From NCBI GenBank assembly GCA_934316845.1, contig CAKRDZ010000026.1, forward strand, positions 1 to 40,318: a DNA stretch of 40,318 nucleotides. Direction: 5' to 3'. Below the pieces are notes generated by a model. That model ran no database searches, was not told the origin of the DNA, and saw nothing but the letters and a program-made list of their open reading frames with translations. The position numbers and the translations under genes are program-made. Shown piece by piece: positions 24,677-32,998 of the stretch. How positions within the stretch are numbered: the stretch's first letter is position 1; each line of letters begins with the position of its first letter. The DNA is from an uncultured Eubacterium sp. (lineage in GTDB: Bacteria; Bacillota; Clostridia; Lachnospirales; Lachnospiraceae).

Positions 24677-25093
24677 TTACATAAACATTCTTCTGGTAAT
24701 CTTCACGCATTTTCCGTTTTTAACTGTGATATATACCGGGATTCCTTTCTTATGTTCCTTTTTCAACTTTGAAAGTTTCTTCTTAACAGCTGGTATTTTT
24801 TTTACTGTTTTACCATCTAATTCATCCATTAATTTTACGTTAGAATCCAATGGGTATTTGACGGTTCCGGTTATATATCCCTTTTTCGGAAAGAAGTAAA
24901 CCGTACTCCCTTGCTTCAACCCCTTTTTATTCAGAAATGTACAATAAATGGTATTTCCCTGTACTTTCGTTATAAAGCCGGTTTTTGCTGCCGCCTTGCA
25001 CTGTCCATTGTGTGAAAACGTCATACTTAGGCAAATCAGTAATAACAGAATCCCTGCCCGTTTTGCTATCTTTGTAAATATTTGTTTGTTCAT
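24677..25093 (-). CDS. Small secreted basic protein of unknown function
   Basis: A 138-residue protein that I do not recognise. It opens with a signal peptide (MNKQIFTKIAKRAGILLLLICLS, cleavage perhaps after QCKAAA). The mature part is lysine-rich and predicted mainly beta, with TGFITKVQGNTIYCTFLNKK and STVYFFPKKGYITGTVKYP. The ATG at 25093 was chosen because GGAGGA at 25101-25106 is well placed; a longer frame to 25138 exists. It lies 62 bases after one DUF6273 gene and 27 bases before the other, in the same direction, so it probably belongs to their operon. It may be a surface partner of those proteins. Confidence 0.75.
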   Translation of the reverse strand: MNKQIFTKIAKRAGILLLLICLSMTFSHNGQCKAAAKTGFITKVQGNTIYCTFLNKKGLKQGSTVYFFPKKGYITGTVKYPLDSNVKLMDELDGKTVKKIPAVKKKLSKLKKEHKKGIPVYITVKNGKCVKITRRMFM

Positions 25094-25155
25094 ATTCATT
25101 TCCTCCATTTTCTTTAAAATTGTTCTACTCCCACCCAAAATACGATTGACAATTA

Positions 25156-25470
25156 TTACTTCTTTATCTTAACCTTTTTCACACTACTCCACTTGCCAAA
25201 CACTTTCTTTCCATCTACGGCTTTGTATGCTCTCACACGAACAAAATACGTCGTTTTCTTTTTCAACTTCTTTAACGTAACAGAGGTTGATTTGACCGTT
25301 TGGCTCTTTGCTTTTTTGAACTTTTTGTTTGGCGCATACTGAATTTGGTAACCGTCTGCTCCCGATGCCTTTTTCCAACTTGCAGTTAGTTTTCTGCCCT
25401 TGGTATTTTTCGCTGTTTTCCATGATACTTTTGACTGTTTTATCAAGGAAACTTTCGCGTTAGTGTCGAC
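25156..25470. repeat. Duplicated 3' segment (FN3-like domain), copy 2
   Basis: The partner of 22595-22900. Together with the matching 5' ends it shows that the two large genes arose by duplication, while their repeat regions diverged. Confidence 0.8.
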
Positions 25471-28089
25471 AATTGTGCCGGTATTTGCTCCTGCCTGCGG
25501 TGTCGATTGCTGCTGCGGTAACTGCAAAGCCTGATTTCCCATGTTTGCCGGGGTGGTTGCAGGCTGTGGTGTTATGGTTGTTGCAACGGACGGGGTTGAT
25601 GTCGGCAACACACTTGGTGTCTGTGTCACCTGTGGCACTTTCGTCGGTGCCGCTGATACAACAGGCGGAATCGATGAAATCGGCGATGATACCGGTGGTT
25701 CAGATGACGGCTTTGTTGATGCGGTAGGTTCAATCGCAGCTGTTGGCAATGGACTACTTGTCAGCACTGGTGTAACTGTTGGTAACGGACTGCTTGTTGG
25801 CGCCGGTGTCGCCGTTGGCTTAACAATATCTTCTGCCTTTACAAAGGTTCCCTCTGAATCTGATTCATTGAAAGACAGTCTGCCTGCATATCGCCATGCT
25901 GAGGCTCCATACTCAATCCGTATAACAGGTCTCACTCCACCAATTGCACTAACCCTAACTCCATTTGGATCATAAAAACCTCCTGATTGAACCATTGTAG
26001 CGCATGTGCTTTGACCAAGTCCACACAGCCACCATGAAGTACTTACAGTGGTTTGCGCTGTATCTTTCTTTTCTACATTTTTCGCAAACTCTGTTAATTT
26101 TGCTTCACTTATTTTACCACTAGGCAGAATGCCATAACCCCTCAATAACGAAACGTCATCCAATGTTACTATTTCTTCTTCCTTATCACTTCCGTATTTC
26201 ATAATTGTTCTACATTGATTTAAACCTGCTTTTTCTTCCTCTGAAAATGCATCCTGCAAAAACTCAGTATTCAGCCATGTTCGAATACTGGAATCTCTCC
26301 AGCTATTCTCTTCTATGTTATCATTAAATGACATTCTGTTTAAAATCTGTTCCGAAATCAAACACATTTCACCATTATTTACCGACAAAACACGCCACAT
26401 GATTGGTTCTTTATCATCATTCTTATCCGCTGTTCCATCACCATTTGTATCATTTTGCCAATAATTACCAAAGTAAACGCAATCCCATGCAGCACTATTG
26501 TTATCGCTTTTTATCGGATTCGAAATCTCATAATCAACCTCATCGGACGACTTGATTATTTTTGTCCCATCTGAACATTTTGTTCCCGCAAAGCCCCACT
26601 CTGCTTTCGATAAATCAATGTACATAACAGGTCTGATTCCTGCTTTTACATTCACCATCACTCCATATTTGCTTAAAGAGGAGGATACATTCATTGCTGT
26701 TTTCTGCGATTCCCCTGCTGAACGTAACCACCATGTAGCAGTACCAAGACTCTCGGATCCCGTTTTATGATTCCGCATGTCAGCAAAATCCGTTTTACTT
26801 GCTATTTTTGCTGCATCTATCTTATTTTCTGTTTGAAATCCATATGCTTGCGTTGTCACTTCTTTTTCGGATAACAGAAAAACTTTATCTATCGTATCCT
26901 TTCCGCCATCTGTGTCATACTCAGAATTGTTTTCATTTTTTACATTGGTATTGCAGATTGCCTCTTGTTCTTCGCTTGAAAATGCTTCTGACAAAAACGT
27001 TTCATTCATCCACTTTCGTATTGTAGAATTTTCCCAAGTAACCTCTTCTTCAGCATCATTATATTTCAAACAATCCAATACCTGGTCTGACATTACAAAC
27101 GCATGATCTCCATCCACGGATAATACTCTCCACAATATAGGCGACTTCTTCACACTATCTTCATTTTCATAGTATTTTCCAAAATAGATACAGTCCCATG
27201 TAGACGCACTGGATTTCAAACTTACTTCCTGTGCCTTCTCCCAATATGATGTTTTTAAATTCAAATGCAGCACCGGTCGAATTCCATGCTCCTTGGTTAC
27301 GTCTGTTGCTAAAAGACTCAGCGCTCCGGAACTTGCCCCATTCTGGCTTCCATCCGCTCCGACATACTGTGCATTTGAACTATTTATACCTGACGATCTT
27401 AACCACCATGTCTTATTTGCACGGCGAGTATCTGTCACCGTACTTGTACCAATCCCCCACGGAAAACTGAAATTATTTTCAAATCCATAATTTACATTAT
27501 TTGCTTCTTTTGCTGATAATAAGTAAATTTTATCTTCTGTATTATTTCCACCCTCTGTTCCATAATAATCTGTATCCTCATTTTCTACCTCAGTGCTTAT
27601 AATCGCTGTCTGCTCTTCTTCTGTAAATGCTGACTTTAGGAAATCCTCATTAAGCCATCTGCGCAATGAACAATTTTCCCATGTTATGTCCTCTTGTGTG
27701 TCATGATATGATTTTTCATCCAGCACCTGATCTGCCATTAAAAACGCATCATCTCCATCTACAGACAACACTCGCCATTTGATTGGCTGTTTTTCATCTG
27801 TCTGATCAATTTTTCCATCTCCATTGGTATCCTCCTGCCAGTAATTTCCAAATGTAATGCAGTCCCATGTAGTAACATTCGCTTTTACAACCGGATTGCT
27901 GATCGTTCCTTCCGGCTTTTCTGAATCATCACCGGAAATCAGCACATCCTTTTCTACTCTCGGATTGCTGATTCCATATCCTGCTGCCTTACTCTCTGTC
28001 TGCGCAAATGGCATATTGAACGATGTCAGAAACATCGCTCCCGCCACCAAAACTGCCACATACTTTTTGAATTTACTGTTTTTTTTCAT
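25156..28089 (-). CDS. Secreted protein with three DUF6273-like repeats and a C-terminal FN3-like domain
   Basis: A 977-residue paralogue of the protein at 22595-24649. The signal peptide (KKYVAVLVAGAMFLTSFNM) and following 60 residues are almost identical to it. Three repeats begin TTWDCITFGNYW (about 74), STWDCIYFGKYY (about 298) and AAWDCVYFGNYW (about 533). Repeats one and three carry the calcium-loop-like insert (DTNGDGKIDQTD, DTNGDGTADKND); repeat two lacks it. Each has a WRVLSV strand, a RxWxN block and a WWL(R/C) block. A long Pro/Thr/Ser linker (about 765-880) with repeated PTxxPxxT units precedes the FN3-like end. AGGAGGAAT is at 28095-28103. It is probably cell-surface or released, with unknown ligand. 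Confidence 0.86.
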   Translation of the reverse strand: MKKNSKFKKYVAVLVAGAMFLTSFNMPFAQTESKAAGYGISNPRVEKDVLISGDDSEKPEGTISNPVVKANVTTWDCITFGNYWQEDTNGDGKIDQTDEKQPIKWRVLSVDGDDAFLMADQVLDEKSYHDTQEDITWENCSLRRWLNEDFLKSAFTEEEQTAIISTEVENEDTDYYGTEGGNNTEDKIYLLSAKEANNVNYGFENNFSFPWGIGTSTVTDTRRANKTWWLRSSGINSSNAQYVGADGSQNGASSGALSLLATDVTKEHGIRPVLHLNLKTSYWEKAQEVSLKSSASTWDCIYFGKYYENEDSVKKSPILWRVLSVDGDHAFVMSDQVLDCLKYNDAEEEVTWENSTIRKWMNETFLSEAFSSEEQEAICNTNVKNENNSEYDTDGGKDTIDKVFLLSEKEVTTQAYGFQTENKIDAAKIASKTDFADMRNHKTGSESLGTATWWLRSAGESQKTAMNVSSSLSKYGVMVNVKAGIRPVMYIDLSKAEWGFAGTKCSDGTKIIKSSDEVDYEISNPIKSDNNSAAWDCVYFGNYWQNDTNGDGTADKNDDKEPIMWRVLSVNNGEMCLISEQILNRMSFNDNIEENSWRDSSIRTWLNTEFLQDAFSEEEKAGLNQCRTIMKYGSDKEEEIVTLDDVSLLRGYGILPSGKISEAKLTEFAKNVEKKDTAQTTVSTSWWLCGLGQSTCATMVQSGGFYDPNGVRVSAIGGVRPVIRIEYGASAWRYAGRLSFNESDSEGTFVKAEDIVKPTATPAPTSSPLPTVTPVLTSSPLPTAAIEPTASTKPSSEPPVSSPISSIPPVVSAAPTKVPQVTQTPSVLPTSTPSVATTITPQPATTPANMGNQALQLPQQQSTPQAGANTGTIVDTNAKVSLIKQSKVSWKTAKNTKGRKLTASWKKASGADGYQIQYAPNKKFKKAKSQTVKSTSVTLKKLKKKTTYFVRVRAYKAVDGKKVFGKWSSVKKVKIKK
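27855..28058. repeat. Duplicated 5' segment (signal peptide and first strand), copy 2
   Basis: The partner of 24421-24624, in the same orientation 3434 bases away. Such long direct repeats could recombine and delete the intervening genes. Confidence 0.82.
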
Positions 28090-28137
28090 TTTTTATTCCT
28101 CCTATCATTTTTCCCACTTTTTCCCATATACATTTTT

Positions 28138-28166
28138 ATCATAGCACATTTTGTTCTATGAATCAA
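28138..28166 (-). promoter_or_regulatory. Promoter of the DUF6273 operon
   Basis: On the minus strand, TTGATT (28161-28166), 17 bases, then TATGAT (28138-28143), about 50 bases upstream of the start codon at 28089. Confidence 0.7.
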
Positions 28167-28185
28167 CAGTCCATTTTGTTCTGTG
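28147..28185. promoter_or_regulatory. Two direct repeats, putative XRE-regulator operator
   Basis: CATTTTGTTCTATG (28147-28160) and CATTTTGTTCTGTG (28172-28185) are 25 bp apart, differing at one base. The first fills the spacer of the DUF6273 promoter and the second lies just upstream of its -35 box. The divergent XRE gene starts about 80 bases away. Regulation by that protein is inferred. Confidence 0.6.
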
Positions 28186-28264
28186 TCTATAATTTTTTAT
28201 ATTACCTCTTTATAATAATAAAATATGCGGTGGAATATTATACCAATTGATTGGAGGCTTTTGG

Positions 28265-28507
28265 ATGAAATTACAGCGTCTCCGCGATTTGCGGGAAGAT
28301 CATGACCTTAAGCAGACGGATATCGCTGATTACTTGCATATAAGTCAGCGAACCTATTCTCATTATGAAACAGACAGCAGAAGCATTCCTTTGGAGCAGT
28401 TGATTCGCCTTGCGGTATATTATGAGACAAGTTTAGATTATCTTGCTAATCTTACAGATTATAAAAAACCTTATCCGCGTGGCAGGCAGGCTCCTGAAAA
28501 ATACTGA
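28265..28507 (+). CDS. Small XRE-family helix-turn-helix regulator
   Basis: An 80-residue DNA-binding protein consisting almost only of the HTH domain: LRDLREDHDLKQTDIADYL, ISQRTYSHYETDSRSI and LIRLAVYYETSLDYLANLT. The ATG at 28265 has GGAGG at 28253-28257 in front of it; the frame can be extended six codons upstream without support. It is divergent to the DUF6273 operon and close to the repeated sequence in that promoter, so it is the obvious candidate regulator. It ends in a strong terminator. No effector domain is present. Confidence 0.9.
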   Translation: MKLQRLRDLREDHDLKQTDIADYLHISQRTYSHYETDSRSIPLEQLIRLAVYYETSLDYLANLTDYKKPYPRGRQAPEKY

Positions 28508-28556
28508 AAAAAAACAGCCTGGAGTAACAGATTTTGTTATTCCAGACTGTTTTTTT
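28507..28556. terminator. Bidirectional terminator between XRE gene and xanthine permease
   Basis: A long stem, ACAGCCTGGAGTAACA paired with TGTTATTCCAGACTGT (one mismatch, plus G-T pairing), is flanked by A run and T run on both sides. It can stop transcripts from both convergent genes. Confidence 0.88.
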
Positions 28557-28589
28557 CATGCAAATTATCAACTACCCATCAACTTAAAT

Positions 28590-29903
28590 CTATCCCTGCT
28601 CCTTCTCCTTCGGCAGCACCAGATTCGCAATGATTGCGATCAAAAATACCGTCGCCACGCAATTGTCCGCAAAGACATTCTGCACGACATCCGGGAAGAT
28701 GGAGAAGATTTCCGGCACCTGCGTAAAGCCGATTCCTACGCTGAGCGAAAGGGCGGCGATCGTGATATTACGCTGGCTGAAGCCGCAGTTGCTGATCATC
28801 TGAAGGCCGCTGATCACAATATTTCCAAACATAATGATCGTACAGCCGCCGAGGACAGCTTCCGGAAGCGTATTGAGCAATGCGCCAAAGATCGGGAACA
28901 ATCCGGCAAGGATCATGATTCCCGCTCCGGTCGCGATTGTAAAACGGTTGATGACTTTTGTCATTGCGATCAAGCCGACATTCTGGCTGAATGATGTAAT
29001 CGGAAGACATCCAAACAGCGCCGAGAGGGAACTGATGTATCCGTCACAGGCGATCGAGCCGGTGATTTCTTTATCTGTTACATCACGGTTCAACGCTGAG
29101 GCCGCAAGGGCGGACGTGTCTCCGATCGTCTCTGTTGCAGAGACAAGGAAGATGAGGATGACCGTCACGATCGGTCCGACATGAAATTCCGGTGTAAATG
29201 GCATAAACCGCGGGATTGCGATAATTCCGCACTCTTTCAATGCCGAAAAATCGACGACACCCATACAGGCAGCCACAATATAGCCGACGACAAGACCAAA
29301 TAAAACCGATAACTGTTTGAAATACGATTTAGCAAAAATCTGGAAAAGCAGGCAGGCAAGCAGCGTGATAAAGCCCAGCAGAAGATTTTTCCAGGAGCCA
29401 AAATCCGGCGAACCGGAACCACCGCCAAACGAAGATGCGCCGACGGAAAGAAGTGAAAAACCGATTGCCGTAACGACACTTGCTGCCACGATCGGAGATA
29501 CGATCTTTCTCCAGTATTTAGCAAAAAGTCCCAGTGTACCTTCGACCAGACCGCCGACCAGTACCGCACCCACGACACTTCCGTAGCCGTATTCCGGGCC
29601 GATCACGCAAAAGATACTGACAAAGGTAAAACTGATTCCCATTACGATCGGAAGTCCCGATCCAATCTTCCAAAGCGGAAATAGCTGGATCAAACTGCCG
29701 ATGCCGGCGATCATCATGGCACACTGGACGAGATTGGTCGTCTGTGCCGAAGACAAGCCGCACGCACCTGCGACGATCAGAATCGGAGCAATGTTCGCTA
29801 CAAACATCGCCAATATATGCTGCAAACCAAACGGAATGGCTTTGCCGACCGGCACTTTACCGTCCAGTTTGTAAATGTTTTCCATGCTCTTATTGTTATT
29901 CAT
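28590..29903 (-). CDS. pbuX: Xanthine permease (nucleobase:cation symporter, NAT/NCS2 family)
   Basis: A 437-residue membrane protein with about 12-14 helices that would import xanthine with a cation. The NAT signature QNVGLIAMTKV is near residue 320, and the substrate-site segments SATETIGDTSALA and GLQHILAMFVANIAP are present. The ATG at 29903 was chosen because GGAGG lies 8 bases upstream; a TTG 15 bases earlier overlaps this ribosome site. It lies 20 bases after xpt in the same operon, the usual xpt-pbuX pairing, which favours xanthine over uracil or urate as substrate. Symbol by analogy with Bacillus. Confidence 0.9.
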   Translation of the reverse strand: MNNNKSMENIYKLDGKVPVGKAIPFGLQHILAMFVANIAPILIVAGACGLSSAQTTNLVQCAMMIAGIGSLIQLFPLWKIGSGLPIVMGISFTFVSIFCVIGPEYGYGSVVGAVLVGGLVEGTLGLFAKYWRKIVSPIVAASVVTAIGFSLLSVGASSFGGGSGSPDFGSWKNLLLGFITLLACLLFQIFAKSYFKQLSVLFGLVVGYIVAACMGVVDFSALKECGIIAIPRFMPFTPEFHVGPIVTVILIFLVSATETIGDTSALAASALNRDVTDKEITGSIACDGYISSLSALFGCLPITSFSQNVGLIAMTKVINRFTIATGAGIMILAGLFPIFGALLNTLPEAVLGGCTIIMFGNIVISGLQMISNCGFSQRNITIAALSLSVGIGFTQVPEIFSIFPDVVQNVFADNCVATVFLIAIIANLVLPKEKEQG

Positions 29904-29923
29904 CGTATTTTCCTCCAAAAATC

Positions 29924-30499
29924 CTATCGAAACGTGATCTCACCGGTCTTACTGTCCATCGCATCTACGATTGCAAGGGACTCCAGCTGGACGCCTTTTT
30001 CACGGATTCTCTTACCGCCCTCCTGGAACCCTTTTTCCACGGCAATACCGATTCCCTCGACCGTCGCCCCGGCACTCTGTACCAGGTCGATCAGTCCTTC
30101 CAGCGCGCAGCCATTGGCAAGGAAATCGTCGATCAAAAGGATATGATCGTCTTTTCCGATATATTTTTTGGAAACGATAACATCGTAAACTTTCTTATGC
30201 GTAAATGATTCTATCTTTGTAGAATAAACGTCTCCGTCAATGTTGATACTTTGTGATTTTTTGGCAAATACGACAGGCACGTGAAAATGCTGTGCCACGA
30301 TACACGCAATGCCGATCCCCGATGCCTCAATCGTCAGGATCTTATTGATCGGCTTGTCCGCAAACAGCCGTTTAAACTCTTTCCCCATCTCGTTAAACAG
30401 ATCTGTGTCCATCTGATGATTCAAAAAACTGTCAACCTTTAAAACATTGCCCTCTTTCACGATACCGTCTTTTCGAATACGTTCTTCTAATAATTTCAT
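29924..30499 (-). CDS. xpt: Xanthine phosphoribosyltransferase
   Basis: A 191-residue cytoplasmic salvage enzyme that converts xanthine and PRPP to XMP and pyrophosphate. The PRPP-binding motif ILLIDDFLANGCA is at about residues 120-132. ILTIEASGIGIACIVAQ (about 54) and the start MKLLEERIRKDG are characteristic of Xpt. Its length matches the family. It is first in the operon with the permease. A structured leader precedes it. The ribosome site is moderate (GAATGGAGAAGAGAG region). Confidence 0.96.
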   Translation of the reverse strand: MKLLEERIRKDGIVKEGNVLKVDSFLNHQMDTDLFNEMGKEFKRLFADKPINKILTIEASGIGIACIVAQHFHVPVVFAKKSQSINIDGDVYSTKIESFTHKKVYDVIVSKKYIGKDDHILLIDDFLANGCALEGLIDLVQSAGATVEGIGIAVEKGFQEGGKRIREKGVQLESLAIVDAMDSKTGEITFR

Positions 30500-30596
30500 A
30501 ATCTCTCTTCTCCATTCTGAAACTTTTCACTTTTGCAGGTTCCAGGGGCAAAATGCCGGCATGCTGGCACAATTCCATTTTGCCCCGGATATCATG
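30500..30596 (-). promoter_or_regulatory. Structured 5' leader of xpt-pbuX
   Basis: The roughly 95-base leader holds two hairpins on the minus strand. The first has a perfect 11-bp stem GGGGCAAAATG/CATTTTGCCCC (30576-30586 and 30545-30555) with GC-rich inner pairing. The second pairs CTGGAAC with GTTTCAG just before the ribosome site. The conserved purine-riboswitch core sequences are absent. No T run follows either stem, so control of translation or RNA stability is more likely than attenuation. Confidence 0.5.
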
Positions 30597-30601
30597 AAAC
30601 T

Positions 30602-30630
30602 ATTATACAAAAATAACCGTCATACGACAA
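30602..30630 (-). promoter_or_regulatory. Promoter of xpt-pbuX
   Basis: On the minus strand, TTGTCG (30625-30630), 17 bases, then a perfect TATAAT (30602-30607), about 100 bases upstream of xpt. Confidence 0.7.
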
Positions 30631-30635
30631 CCCCT

Positions 30636-31982
30636 TTATTCCTTTTTTTCCTGAATTATTGGTCTTAATTTCCGGATACAGTAAGCATAAGCCGGAATCA
30701 GGAAAATATCCGCAAGAATCCAGGCAATCGGGCTGGCAAGGCAGGCTGCCACGAAACCAAAACATGACACAAAACCAAAACCGACGATGCTTCGTCCAAC
30801 CATCTCTGCCACGCCGGCGAAGATGGCAAGTTTTCCAAAACCAAGTCCCTGGATGGCAAAACGAATAATATTGACAAGAGCCAGCGGGATGAAGAACAAA
30901 CTATTGATAACCAAAAGTTGTGCCACATTTCTTATTATTTCTACTTCTGTAGAATCCACAAAAAGCAGGGCAAAGCTTTTTCCAAATAGGATCATGACAA
31001 TGGCTGCGACGACGCTGTAACCGGCTGCCACAAAACTGCACTGCACCATTCCTTTAGTAACACGGTCCAGTTTTCCGGCACCGAGATTTTGTCCGGCATA
31101 CGTTGCCATCGTCGAGCCAAAGGCATCAAATGGGCAGCAAAAAAACATGCTCAGCTTTCCACCGGCAGTCATGGATGCGACAACAACCGAACCCAGACCA
31201 TTGACCGCTGTCTGCAAGATCACGCTTCCGATCGCGGTGATCGAATACTGGAGTCCCATCGGAATTCCCATGCTGCAAAGTCTCGCCACAAAGCGCCCGC
31301 GCCATCTCCATTCCTCACCATGCACGCGGAGGATCGGAAACTTCTTGATCAGATAGACCAGACAGCATACGCCGGAGATTGCCTGCGCAAGCACTGTCGC
31401 GCCCGCAGCACCGGCAACCCCAAGGTGCAGCCCGGCGATGGCGATAACGTCAAACGCGATATTTAACACGGACGAGATCACCAAAAAGATAAGCGGACTC
31501 TTGCTGTCGCCGAGAGAACGCATAATACCGGAAAGCAGGTTATAAAGGTAAGTAACCGGGATTCCGATGAAAATAACAATAATATAGGCGTAGGATGCAT
31601 CAAAAATATCTGCCGGGGTATCCATCCACACCAAAATATTGCGGCAGAGCAGACTGACAGCGACCGTCATCACAACGGCAAAAATAATCGACAGCCAGAC
31701 GCTGTTTGCCACATAATACCGCAGCTGTTTTTCATCTTTTGCTCCGAATTTCTGCGCAACCGGGATGGCAAAACCATTGCATACCCCCATGCAGAAACCG
31801 ATGATCATAAAATTTATCGAACCGGTGGCACCCACTGCCGCGAGAGCCGATGCGCCTAAAAATCGTCCAACGATGATCATATCAACCAAATTATAAAACT
31901 GCTGAAACAGCATTCCGAAAAAAAGCGGAATCGCAAAGCCTAAGATTAAGCGGATCGGGGATCCCTTCGTCATATCTTTCAT
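30636..31982 (-). CDS. MATE-family efflux transporter
   Basis: A 448-residue, 12-helix membrane protein of the multidrug and toxin extrusion family, which exports cationic drugs or metabolites against Na+ or H+ entry. Diagnostic blocks are FFGMLFQQFYNLVDMIIVGR near the N-terminus, GIPVTYLYNLLSGIMRSLGD (about 135-155), and the second-half counterpart GLGSVVVASMTAGGKLSMFF. AAGGAGG precedes the ATG. It has its own promoter. Substrate cannot be predicted. Confidence 0.94.
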   Translation of the reverse strand: MKDMTKGSPIRLILGFAIPLFFGMLFQQFYNLVDMIIVGRFLGASALAAVGATGSINFMIIGFCMGVCNGFAIPVAQKFGAKDEKQLRYYVANSVWLSIIFAVVMTVAVSLLCRNILVWMDTPADIFDASYAYIIVIFIGIPVTYLYNLLSGIMRSLGDSKSPLIFLVISSVLNIAFDVIAIAGLHLGVAGAAGATVLAQAISGVCCLVYLIKKFPILRVHGEEWRWRGRFVARLCSMGIPMGLQYSITAIGSVILQTAVNGLGSVVVASMTAGGKLSMFFCCPFDAFGSTMATYAGQNLGAGKLDRVTKGMVQCSFVAAGYSVVAAIVMILFGKSFALLFVDSTEVEIIRNVAQLLVINSLFFIPLALVNIIRFAIQGLGFGKLAIFAGVAEMVGRSIVGFGFVSCFGFVAACLASPIAWILADIFLIPAYAYCIRKLRPIIQEKKE

Positions 31983-32017
31983 GTGTGTGCCTCCTTATTT
32001 TTCTAAATTGCTGTAAC

Positions 32018-32046
32018 AGTATACAAAATATTTTTTCGGTTGTAAA
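32018..32046 (-). promoter_or_regulatory. Promoter of the MATE gene
   Basis: On the minus strand, TTTACA (32041-32046), 17 bases, then TATACT (32018-32023), about 35 bases upstream of the start codon. Confidence 0.65.
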
Positions 32047-32103
32047 GAAAAATTCTCAATTTTATATTTATTTAATCTGTCTAACCATTTTGTTACCAAA
32101 ATC

Positions 32104-32850
32104 TTACCGCCAGCTTTTGGGAAATATGTACCCTTCTCGGCTGGCTAACGTGTCAAACCGATACCCTTTTTCCCGGATCAGTTGCAGGATTTCCGGCAGG
32201 ACGGCTGCCGTATTTTTCATCGTATTCGAATCGTGAAGCAGGATGATTGGATTGTCATATTTTTCCAGATCTTTTTTTACATTCTGATAAATGCTTGCCA
32301 TCGGAACTCCGACTGCGACCGAATCTTCGCCTGATACATTCCAGTCAAAGCTCGTGATCTTCTGCTTTTGCAGTTCCTCCATCAGATCATCCACGATCGG
32401 ACATACATAACCGTTGTTGCTCCCCCACGGAAAGCGGTGCAGGGAGACCGGCTTTCCGATCACTTCCTCAATCCTTGCCTTACATTTTACAAAATCATTC
32501 CAGAAATATTCTTTATTGCAGTACATTTCATCCTTTTTATGACAATAGGTATGTACTCCGACACTATGGCCTTCTTTGATCTCACGCTTTACAATCTCCT
32601 CCCGCTCTTTTGTGATCTCTTCACCGATCAAAAAAAAGGTCGCTTTCGCATCATATTTTTTCAACGTATCGAGGATATCCGGTGTAATCTCACTCGGTCC
32701 GTCGTCAAATGTCACGTAAGCAACTTTCTCTGCCGGCTGCGGCCCCGTCACCGCTACGTTTTCTACTTTTGTAGAACTGTTTTCTTTCCACTGCCACACG
32801 ATCAAGGTCAAGAGAACAACTACACCAACAGCATACAACAAATGTTTCAT
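32104..32850 (-). CDS. Membrane-anchored polysaccharide deacetylase (NodB domain, CE4)
   Basis: A 248-residue protein. One N-terminal membrane helix (about residues 3-20) places the enzyme outside the membrane. The CE4 domain has motif 1 VTFDDGPSE (about 53), the metal-binding HTYCHK (HxxxH, about 103), motif 3 RFPWG (about 140), and the later ILLHDSN. Such enzymes de-N-acetylate peptidoglycan or chitin-like sugars. The ATG at 32850 has a GAGG ribosome site; a longer frame to 32874 includes no better start. It is transcribed toward the MATE gene, with no clear terminator between them. Confidence 0.92.
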   Translation of the reverse strand: MKHLLYAVGVVVLLTLIVWQWKENSSTKVENVAVTGPQPAEKVAYVTFDDGPSEITPDILDTLKKYDAKATFFLIGEEITKEREEIVKREIKEGHSVGVHTYCHKKDEMYCNKEYFWNDFVKCKARIEEVIGKPVSLHRFPWGSNNGYVCPIVDDLMEELQKQKITSFDWNVSGEDSVAVGVPMASIYQNVKKDLEKYDNPIILLHDSNTMKNTAAVLPEILQLIREKGYRFDTLASREGYIFPKSWR

Positions 32851-32920
32851 ATCTTTTCGCCTCACATTTTGCAAAACTCTCCTATTATTAATGTATGCGG
32901 AAAAGAAAAAAACGTGAAAA

Positions 32921-32953
32921 GAGCCACTCTGCTTAACAACGACAGAGCGGCTC
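32921..32953 (-). terminator. Terminator of the sugar transporter operon
   Basis: The stem GAGCCACTCTG/CAGAGCGGCTC with an 11-base loop lies just past the permease stop codon at 32999. On the minus strand it is followed by CTTTTCACGTTTTTTTC. Confidence 0.8.
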
Positions 32954-32998
32954 CATTCACAACATATTTTGTTATATATTTATCAAAGAATTCGCTAG

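Noticed and set aside
22595..28089. Cellulosome dockerin modules
   Set aside because: The DTNGDG loops resemble dockerins but occur singly inside DUF6273-like repeats, without the paired 22-residue dockerin layout.
30500..30596. Guanine/purine riboswitch before xpt
   Set aside because: The conserved junction and loop sequences of the purine aptamer were looked for on the minus strand and not found.
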